The position numbers and the translations under genes are program-made. From Dallia pectoralis (Eukaryota > Chordata > Actinopteri > Esociformes > Umbridae), in assembly GCA_029465975.1 (NCBI GenBank), contig CM055728.1, positions 24,946,851 through 25,010,850 on the forward strand: a stretch of DNA of 64,000 bases, in the 5' to 3' direction. The notes beneath the pieces are model-generated. The model was not told the DNA's origin. It made no database searches and saw nothing but the letters and a program-made list of their open reading frames with translations. Shown piece by piece: positions 55,477 to 64,000 of the stretch (its first letter is position 1; each line of letters begins with the position of its first letter).

Positions 55477-56610
55477 TTTTGGGACAGAAGTGATCCTTCT
55501 ATCACCCTTTCTTCAAAATAGCTAACTTCGTGGCTTCATATATGGTGCCAATGTATTGTCATTTACATCTGTACCAATTTTGCCTAGATTCTTCAAAAGA
55601 AAATAATATCTTATTGAGAAGGTAATTTAAGTTACACCAGAATCCTCAGTCAGCCTGCTGAGAGATGTGGTCTCATGACTGCTAGTTGGTTGAATCAATG
55701 GAATCAGGCCATCAATTTTGGGTCCCTGGCGTTTTTAATCTGAGGCGGGAGCTGCCGGAGCTGACAGGGTTAAAGGGGAATGACATCATTTCCATGGCCC
55801 CTTTATTGTGCCCAAACCAAAAATGGTCTGTCGCCCCAATGTAACTTGTTATCTTACTGTATACAATATCCAGTATATAATACTAACTCTTAGAGTTATA
55901 CCACAAATATACCACAGAACAGGGGTGTTGCCAATATTCTGGGCCCTGTAAAAACATACTTTTATTATTGAAGATTGAAACATTTTGGATGGTCCCTCCA
56001 CATAATAGGGTCCTATATCTCCTCGGTTTGATGCCACTGCCACAGACCCACGCCAACCTGTATCCTGAGACAAATAACACTTTTTCACAACAACCCAACA
56101 TTATTGATTTTAAACCTAATTCCCCTAATGAGGTGAACAACGTCATTGAAACTCTGCCAGAAACAAGTTTAATGGGTATCTGTCACCTTCCAACGTCCGG
56201 TCTGTGCTGGAAAGCATTGATATGTTGTGCTGTGGAGCCCAGCCAATGACGTAAACACAGTGGATAGGAGACAACAAAGCCTATGAAGGAATTACATATA
56301 TATATATATATATACTATGACGTCACGTTAAGAAAGCTAGTCAGCCAATAACGTAAACACATTGAATGACACAGAATGGTTGGTATACTATTTGGGTTTG
56401 GTAAATGCAATTGCCAGGTAATATGACTTTAGGAAATGGGTTTATAGAAGTGCATGTCTTTAAGAAGTGCATTACATGAAAAAACAGCTCCATTAAATCT
56501 GAAGAAATTACTTTGCTCCCAGTCAGTACTAGTGCAGAAAGAAAAGCATCAGGGCTGTGGAATTTAACACACAGAGCAGTATAAACCAAAGGTCTCATTA
56601 CTTTCAGCCT
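55477..56610. other. intergenic, short (TA)n at 56296-56314
   Basis: Unique sequence. Open frames between 55849 and 56250 on both strands have no recognisable domain. Confidence 0.3.
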
Positions 56611-57170
56611 TTCTCCTGTGTTCCCCCTCTGTGTTCCCTCCTCTGTGTTCCCTCCTCTGTGTTCCCTTCTCTGTGTTCCCCCTCTGTGTTCCCTCCTCTG
56701 TGTTCCCTCCTCTGTGTTCCCTCTGTGTTCCCCCTCTGTGTTCCCTCCTCTGTGTTCCCCCTCTGTGTTCCCTCCTCTGTGTTCCCTCCTCTGTGTTCCC
56801 TCCTCTGTGTTCCCTCCTCTGTGTTCCCCCTCTGTGTTCCCTCCTCTGTGTTCCCTCCTCTGTGTTCCCTCTGTGTTCCCCCTCTGTGTTCCCTCCTCTG
56901 TGTTCCCTCCTCTGTGTTCCCTCCTCTGTGTTCCCTCCTCTGTGTTCCCTCCTCTGTGTTCCCCCTCTGTGTTCCCTCCTCTGTGTTCGCTCCTCTGTGT
57001 TCCCCCTGTGTGTTCCCCCTCTGTGTTCCCTCCTCTGTGTTCCCCCTCTGTGTTCCCCCCTCTGTGTTCCCTACTCTGTGTTCCCTCCTCTGTGTTCCCC
57101 CCTCTGTGTTCCCTCCTCTGTGTTGCCCCCTCTGTGTTCCCGCCTCTGTGTTCCCTCCACTGTGTTCCCT
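56611..57170. repeat. 13/15-bp CT-rich minisatellite, about 38 units
   Basis: Units CTCTGTGTTCCC plus CC or TCC. Nearly all purines on the minus strand are G-rich. All long open frames here on both strands are repeat artefacts. Confidence 0.96.
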
Positions 57171-58696
57171 CCCCGTCCCCCAGAGTGATGGCTCATTGAT
57201 CCACAATGTCTGGCCCACGGCAAACCTTGTTCTTTCAACACTGTCTCCCTGTCGTCCAGGAGAGCTGATGAATACATTCTACGAAGTCTCCTACTCTGTA
57301 AACCATAGGCACTGAAATGCCGTGGAAGGCATTGGTCTGTTCCCTCCGACAGCAGGTGATCACAATATGCCTGTGGTGGAGTTTGTACTGTGAGAGCTGT
57401 TTACAGACCGGGAGAGGAACAGCCGTGAGTGCATATTTGGCTCACCATGTCCCCAAGGACTACCTCGGTTTCTCTTTACTGCACGTGAGCATCACGTCAG
57501 TCACTATGTGAGACGGGCCACAGACACCGTGTGTTTGATTAGATTCTCTGTTCAACACCAACCCCGTGGCTCGTGTGGCTGATTTACCGCCAACAAGCCT
57601 GGAGAATAGATGTTGAGATGAGGGGTGAGCCTTAGTGCTTAGGAAGGATACGAGGAACCGTCATCCACCTAGCGTAGCACGCTATGCTACCATCTGCCCA
57701 TGTTGGCTCTGCTTGGCAATGAACGCATATGTTTACACAACACACTCCTCCGCAAACTGCCTTTAACATATGGTAGACCCATGTCAGACATTATACTGTT
57801 TGGTGTGTAGGTCACAGAGCAAACAAAGGTGCATGAATTATTATTGCTCTTCTGTATCGTGTAATGAATCTAAACCCACCGTATGAGGGTGAAAATTACA
57901 CATGCACATTTTAGAATATTAGACACATATTTTATATGACTCTTAATGTCGGATGGATTTGTCACAGTGTATATTTTAACACATATCTGAATAAATAGAA
58001 TTAAATAAAATGACCATGTGGAAAATCAAGGCGTTACACATGAAGATGAACTTTCCAAATGAATATATTTGTACACAACAGACACAATAAACTCTCCCAT
58101 TCTCGTCTGTTTTCCACCATCTGTATTTGGGTCTCTTCGTTGTATTTTTTCCACAGACAGGTTTCCGGACGTAGTTAATTAGTGAAATTATTGACAACAA
58201 CCGGTTCGGGCAACTCGCCCTTAAGACAAATCAATTTAAATTATTTATCCCAGTAAAGATTGAACTGGAGCTGTGTTCTGTAACATTGGCTTAAAGACAG
58301 AAAGTCTTCTGTATCTGTCAGAACATAACAGGTATGGTATTATGTTTCTTTATGAATAAATGGTGGTCATATTTTAGTTTTTAATGTATATACAAATAAT
58401 AAATGTATAAAACTTGGCCAATAATGCATCATCTGGTGTTTGGGGGGTGTTTGGATTAGGGCGTTTGAATGTTAATCAAGATAGAAGTTATAATAAACCA
58501 ACAGTGTTTTGAAACAGAATATGTATGTATGAAAGAAATGCAAAGTTTGAGAGTATTTGTTTGAAGTTTAGAGTATTTGGCGTTAGCCATGCTTACGAGT
58601 AACAAATTGTGAAGGACGAAAAATGCTATAGTGACACATTTCTTGTTTTTCAATTAAAAAAACTAGTTAAGAGGAATTTTGCCTCAGTTAGATAGG
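57171..58696. other. intergenic, nothing recognised
   Basis: Unique sequence with moderate GC content to about 57700, then AT-rich. No exon is identified. Confidence 0.3.
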
Positions 58697-59080
58697 TAAG
58701 ATTCCCCCTCCGCTTGAGTAAGATTCCCCCTCCCCTGGGGTAAGATTCCCCCTCCCCTGGGGTAAGATTCCCCCTCCCCTGGGAGTAAGATTCCCCCTCC
58801 CCTGGAGTAAGATTCCCCCTCTCCTGGAGTAAGATTCCCCCCCTGGAGTAAGATTCCCCCTCCCCTGGGAGTAAGATTCCCCCTCCCCTGGAGTAAGATT
58901 CCCCCTCCCCTGGGGTAAGATTCCCCTCCCCTGGGGTAAGATTCCCCCTCCCCTTGGGTTTAGATTCCCCCTCCCCTGGGGTAAGATTCCCCCTCCCCTG
59001 GGGTAAGATTCCCCCCTCCCCTTGGGTTTAGATTCCCCCTCCCCTGGGGTAAGATTCCCCCTCCCCTGGAGTAAAATCCC
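58697..59080. repeat. 20/21-bp C-rich minisatellite with G-quadruplex potential
   Basis: The unit is GTAAGATTCCCCCTCCCCTG plus G, about 18 copies. On the minus strand every unit has GGGGAGGGGG. Confidence 0.96.
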
Positions 59081-59731
59081 CCCTACACAGGACGTCACTT
59101 TGACTGACACACATTCATGATGGTACTCTTGGAACTAGCAACACATTTTTGTAATGACATGCTGTTTTGTGCTGTGAACGTGCCAACACCTGCTGCATCA
59201 GCAACGCCCTAAAGAAAATCTGCCAGGTTGCAGACCCCGAATAGCAGCCAGCGGAGCTAGCCCCGCCCATGCACAGCTGCCTCCCGTCATAACCTCATCA
59301 AGGGAAATATTTAAGAGCTCCCAAGCAGCAGTTCAGGGTCGAGGCCAAATAAGGCAAAGCTACGAAGGTAGAAGCAAAAGTAGATGCCATTATAAATGCT
59401 TCTGGGAAGCTGAGTAGCAGATCCAGCCATATCGTCCCTGCCCTATTGTGGCAGAAACCAGGGAAGTAGGATAAGGAGGTAGAAGAGGCCAACCCAGCTA
59501 CAACGCCCGCAATGGTACCTCCCAAACCACCAATGGAAGGTTGTCCTGAAGACGACGCAGCCTCCGCAATCTGCTTTTTAACAAATTAGCAATAATAAAT
59601 AATCAGCTTGTTATGCCTTGAGGTTTAATGGGTCATAATTATTACCTCTATTCTACATCCATCAGGCAAAATGACATTTAATGATAAGATTACCCAATTG
59701 CATGTTTCATCCCTTCAATGGTTGAGACAAA
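59081..59731. other. intergenic, GC-richer island with an unassigned ORF
   Basis: The segment 59180-59580 is GC-richer than its surroundings. A minus-strand frame from about 59580 to 59298 is glycine/alanine-rich and hydrophobic (GGLGGTIAGVVAGLASS). It has no ATG at its start, and I recognise no family. It may be noise, an exon or a pseudogene. Confidence 0.25.
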
Positions 59732-60555
59732 TAGAGTATCCTGTAGTGTTTGATATGGATACTCTAGTTATAGCTAATAGAGTGTCCTGTAGTGTTTGAT
59801 ATGGAAACTCTAGTTACAGCTAATAGAGTGTCCTGTAGTGTTTGATGTGGATACTCTAGTTACAGCTAATAGAGTGTCCTGTAGTGTTTGATGTGGATAC
59901 TCTATAGTTAAAGCTCATAGAGTATCCTGTAGCGCTTGATATGGAGACTCTAGTTACAGCTAATAGAGTATTCTGTAGTGTTTGATATGGAAACTCTAGT
60001 TACAGCTAATAGAGTGTCCTGTAGTGTTTGATATGGAAACTATAGTTACAGCTAATAGAGTATCCTGAAGTGTTTGATATGGAAACTCTAGTTACAGCAA
60101 CTAGAGTATCCTGTATTGTTTGATATGGAAACTCTAGTTACAGCTAATAGAGTGTCCTGTAGTGTTTGATATGGAGACTCTAGTTACAGCTAATAGAGTA
60201 TCCTGTAGTGCTTGATATGGAGACTCTAGTTACAGCTAATAAAGTGTCCTGTAGTGTTTGATATGGAGACTCTAGTTAAAGCTCATAGAGTATCCTGTAG
60301 CGCTTGATATGGAGACTCTAGTTACAGCTAATAGAGTATTCTGTAGTGTTTGATATGGAAACTCTAGTTACAGCTAATAGAGTGTCCTGTAGTGTTTGAT
60401 ATGGAAACTATAGTTACAGCTAATAGAGTATCCTGAAGTGTTTGATATGGAAACTCTAGTTACAGCAACTAGAGTATCCTGTATTGTTTGATATGGAAAC
60501 TCTAGTTACAGCTAATAGAGTATCCTGTAGCGCTTGATATGGATACACTAGTTAA
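59732..60555. repeat. 46-bp minisatellite, about 18 copies
   Basis: The unit contains AGAGTGTCCTGTAGTGTTTG and ATATGGAAACTCTAGTTACA. The distinctive variant CAACTAGAGTATCCTGTATT occurs twice, about 370 bp (eight units) apart, so a block has been duplicated. Confidence 0.96.
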
Positions 60556-62742
60556 TAGTTATGAGTTAGGTTGCTCACAGTACCCAGTCTACTGAGGGGA
60601 GGAGCTTATGGAGGAGCGGGCCATCCAGGAGGCACTGCCCCAACAATTAAGGAAAACACAACTACCCTGAGATTGTCCTTTAGCACGTTTGGTATAACAT
60701 GGATTATTGGCGAAAAAATCCACATGGATTCTGAATCAGACAAAATAGAGTTCCATTTCCATGGTACTACTGGACAGATGTGAGTGAAACATATCTCACT
60801 GCTCTAGAATACACTCATACCTGGTACAAACCAACAGAGTTCTGCCAGGTGAAATGTCCCTTTATGTTGGTCGCAGGGTGTTTACAACAAGCATTGATGT
60901 TTAAAAAACATACCTTAAACAGTGTGTTAATATTAAGGTTAATATTATTATGTATAAAACATCTGCAAGAACTGGAGAGAAAAACACAACTACAACATAA
61001 TTTCAAATGTTCCGAAACGGAGAATTTTTTTTTATAGACATTTCATTTGGTCAGAAAATCACTTCGCAAAATGATTATCTGTGACAACGACTTAGGCATA
61101 CTTTTAGTAAAATTGGTGAAGAGTGTGAGAATTTCCTGGAATCCGTCTCAGTTTAATGGGTTCTTCATCAGCCTAACAGGCCTCACCGAGCCAGGTATTG
61201 TACTGTTCTTCCCCTGTAATGTTCAATTCTCTGATTAATTGGCCCACTCAGAGAAACGGGCTGACTGGCCAATACCAATCCAGCAGAAATGGTTCCATCA
61301 TACGCACGCACAGCTTGTGGTCTGATGTGACATCACTGTTACAGATCGTGTCTTGTTTTGTGTTAAATACTGAATGCCAAGCAGAAACTGTGGCCTTAAG
61401 AAGCTGTGCTGTGTTGACTTGGTTGTACTGTTTTTCTTTTCTTATTTTGGCCATCATAAAAATATACATAAGTGTTCATATAATCTATTTGTTGGACTTG
61501 AAATACCATAACCAGAAAATCACTATGCTCAGCTTCGATTTTAACAGATTGTCCATTTGTTAAGGAAATAAACAATATTAAACTTTGTTACCGAAATAAA
61601 CAATATTAAACTTTGTTACCGAAATAAACAGTATTAAACTCTGTATTTGTAAGTCAGAGTATTTTATACAACACATTGTCACGACATGTAGACCCAAATC
61701 AGAATGGTTTTCAGAAAATAAAATATGTTATAAATGTACATAAAATATGAGTCAGAAAGGACAGATCTGTCTTTCTTCCCAAACTATCTCTGTCATTTTG
61801 AAAAAAAGGTCTGGCAGTCAAGCAAACCATACAGTCATAACAGTTATCGAAATATAGCACACATTTAGACGACATCTATAGCTGTTACGTTCATGAAAAT
61901 GAACAAATGTACAAAAGCTACTCATATTTCCTTATGCATCGGTCAACGCATTGGTCAAAAAACTATCACAAATAGAAGTACAATGTAAAAGCCATGAGAT
62001 TTTAGGCCATACCCCATTAAGAAAGAGAAAAGGTTCTGCATTAAATGTCATTACTGACTTTTCATGCATCAACGATAAGCAGGGTTCCACAAAATGTCTC
62101 CAATAAACATGTCAGCTAAATGGCTTGATTCCTAAATAATAGCCGTATTCATTAATCTGCGGGGGTTATGCTGTAGTTGAATATTATTCCACATCTCAGT
62201 CACACGCGGTTGTGGAAAATCACATTATACTAAGTGTCTTTAATAAAAAGTGTACCTGTTTTTCATACAAAAAATCTCTCTGAAAAGTCAATCCTGAATC
62301 TCTCATAGGTACAAACATATTAACAATTTGACAGTTGTTAGAAAATGTCAAGTAACATGTGGATTATGAGTACTTACAATTAAAGTCTGGCATGACAATG
62401 TTATGGCAATATGAATCCTCTCAATATTTTCTAATCGTACCTTTTCCTTGTGCTATTATGCTCTCTACCTGCAAAACACCTTTATGAATACTCACAACTG
62501 AGATATCGACTAGTGAGTCTGTCTGAGCCATCTGGAAACATTAATCCTTTCTCATACTGAGACTTTTGTTTGCCTTAACCCGCAACACCGCTGGGGGAGA
62601 ACTTTCCTGACGGACAGAATCCATCATGTGCACATTGTGATCGAGAAGCACAGGACCTGTGACAGAAAGCTATCAGACATTGACGGGAAGAGCGCTGCGG
62701 CTCTGTCTTCATCCCACATCCACATTTACGCGCTCTGTCCCC
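60556..62742. other. intergenic and presumed 3' UTR of fam43b
   Basis: Unique AT-rich sequence apart from a short repeat at 61565-61648. The GC-richer part 62580-62742 next to the fam43b stop is probably 3' UTR. A weak polyadenylation signal (ATTAAA on the minus strand) lies at 62239-62244. Confidence 0.35.
61565..61648. repeat. 28-bp tandem repeat, 3 copies
   Basis: The unit is GAAATAAACAATATTAAACT followed by TTGTTACC; the third copy is diverged. Confidence 0.9.
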
Positions 62743-63735
62743 TCACACAAGAGAGCTGACGAATGTCAGTGTGTTGTTGTTGCTGTCGCTGATGTTTATG
62801 TTTACGTTAACGTAGCACCCGTCCAGGCGGCTAAATATGTCCGCTAGCTCCATCTCGCACGACCCATGTGTCTGAGGGAAGTCTGTGTCCGTCAGAGCCT
62901 CTTCGTCTCCCTCGTACCCGTCTTCGTCTACGGTTCCGTCCATCTCCTCCTCCTCCTCCTCCTCTGTGATTGGGTACAGCTGGTTGGTGTTGGGGCCACC
63001 GGGGCTGTTGGCAGGGGGCAGGTAGTGGCACTGCCCATTGAGAATCCTCCTCAGGGGCATTAGAGGCACCATGTGTTCCCCCAGTAGCTGCTGCTGACGG
63101 TGCCTGAAGTCACTCTGCCTCTTCAGCCTCTTGAACTCGCTAAAGGCTGAGGCGGACGTCTGGTAGAGGCTGCGTGCGATGGCCCTGGCCTTCTCCGACT
63201 TGGCGACCAGAACCGCGTGGCAGCGCAGAATCACCGCCTTGTTCTTCAACTGGTGCCTGTAGATCCACGCCAGGATCTTGGGCCGGCAGGGGTCGGCCGT
63301 GCAGTAGGTGATCCGGTTCAGGGAGTAGAGGTGCGCGTGTTTATCCTTTCCCGGTTTCTCCGTACCCATCCGGATGCCCTGAGGTCCCACGGTGAACCTC
63401 ATCTTGACACTCTGCTCGCCGTAGTTACTCCGTTGCCAGATCCTGGCCACCGGGTCCAGAGTGCAGCCCTCTCCTTTGGCCGTGATCGTCACCATACTCC
63501 CCAGGTAGCGGACGCTGTAGGTGGGCTCCTCTCTGTTGAGTTCCACTTTCTGCCTCTTGGTCTGGAAGACGGAGCCCAGCCAGTCGAAGGGAGTGGAGTC
63601 CGGGAGCAGGTCGGGACAGGAGCGCAGCAACGAGGAGAGGATGGACTGGTAGGTCAGCCCGGCTCCCAGACTCTTAGGTTTGGTCTTGGCCTCAGCCTCC
63701 GCCAGAACAAACTTACTTCTTCTCCAGGGCAGCAT
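62743..63735 (-). CDS. fam43b: FAM43B-like PID/PTB-domain protein, single exon
   Basis: 330 codons from ATG 63735 to TGA 62743. The start MLPWRRSKFVL and the segment LLSSLLRSCPDLLPD match the FAM43B subfamily better than FAM43A. A phosphotyrosine-interaction (PID/PTB) domain spans about residues 65-205, with PTYSVRYLG at 71-79, KGEGC at 87-91, RITYCTAD at 141-148 and WIYRHQLKNKAVILRCHAVL at 157-176. A basic patch (FKRLKRQSDFRHRQQQ) follows, then an acidic tract at 258-279 after LYPIT. Length equals that of mammalian FAM43B (about 330). The protein is a presumed cytoplasmic adaptor of poorly known function. The open frame extends 73 codons upstream, but that part is low-complexity (SL repeats from a GA run). 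The MLPW methionine is the family start. Its neighbour in human is CDA, as here. Confidence 0.93.
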   Translation of the reverse strand: MLPWRRSKFVLAEAEAKTKPKSLGAGLTYQSILSSLLRSCPDLLPDSTPFDWLGSVFQTKRQKVELNREEPTYSVRYLGSMVTITAKGEGCTLDPVARIWQRSNYGEQSVKMRFTVGPQGIRMGTEKPGKDKHAHLYSLNRITYCTADPCRPKILAWIYRHQLKNKAVILRCHAVLVAKSEKARAIARSLYQTSASAFSEFKRLKRQSDFRHRQQQLLGEHMVPLMPLRRILNGQCHYLPPANSPGGPNTNQLYPITEEEEEEEMDGTVDEDGYEGDEEALTDTDFPQTHGSCEMELADIFSRLDGCYVNVNINISDSNNNTLTFVSSLV

Positions 63736-63778
63736 GGTGCAATCAGATAGGGCTAAAGAGAGCGAACCCTCTGGCCTG

Positions 63779-63798
63779 TGTGTGTGTGTGTCAAAGAG

Positions 63799-63832
<34 letters not shown>
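63779..63832. repeat. (TG)n and (GA)n upstream of fam43b
   Basis: A short TG run (63779-63790) is followed by about 36 bp of GA, 45-100 bp upstream of the fam43b ATG. It is probably in the 5' UTR or core promoter. Confidence 0.85.
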
Positions 63833-64000
63833 CAGAGAAACGTGGAGGTAGAGCGATATAGAGAAGCAGCTCTGCCAAGCGCAGAGGAAATACTGAGAGC
63901 TGTGAGACTCAGTCGGTGTGTCCCAGCATTCATTCGCTCCTCCTTCCACTTCACCTCCTCCCTCTCCTTTCTCCTCGTCTGTTTGCACCATGCAGGCTTT

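Noticed and set aside
56557..57315. Several overlapping long frames on both strands
   Set aside because: All derive from the 13/15-bp CT-rich minisatellite, so none is a gene.
63736..63954. Upstream extension of the fam43b frame by 73 codons
   Set aside because: The extension is low-complexity and partly encoded by a GA microsatellite. The family begins at the MLPW methionine.

Overview
The window is nuclear DNA from a vertebrate, most probably a teleost fish. The evidence is intron-containing genes with vertebrate exon structure, Tc1/mariner transposon relics of the kind common in fish genomes, abundant (CA)n tracts, and a very high load of minisatellites. I cannot name the species. No bacterial, plasmid or CRISPR features are present.

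Four host genes can be supported. At the left edge, on the minus strand, lies exon 1 of cytidine deaminase (cda); the rest of the gene is outside the window. Next comes a complete five-exon trypsin-like serine protease on the minus strand (2375-6286). A divergently transcribed paralogue with the same five-exon plan lies on the plus strand (11941-25788). At the right edge is the single-exon gene fam43b (62743-63735, minus). FAM43B and CDA are neighbours in the same orientation in human, so the ends of the window are conserved synteny and the protease pair sits between them.

Intron 4 of the second protease holds an almost intact Ty3/Gypsy LTR retrotransposon (16929-25573), inserted antisense to the host gene. 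Its two 1104-bp LTRs differ at one base by eye, it has a 4-bp target duplication, and it has a primer-binding site matching tRNA-Arg. Its Gag resembles the PNMA family. Gag and Pol are in the same frame, separated by one UAG followed by a strong H-type pseudoknot, the arrangement expected for stop-codon readthrough. The last part of Pol is in another frame.

The interval from about 26 kb to 62.7 kb has no gene that I recognise. It holds three deleted copies of one Tc1-like family (a fourth is at 10 kb), a separate Tc1 transposase relic, a few degenerate dispersed repeats and many tandem arrays. The largest array is a 3-kb block of 45-bp units with nested 180-bp and 720-bp periodicity. The tandem repeats listed add up to roughly 13 kb, about a fifth of the window. 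Several unusual-looking unique segments between them are candidate regulatory elements, but only by appearance.
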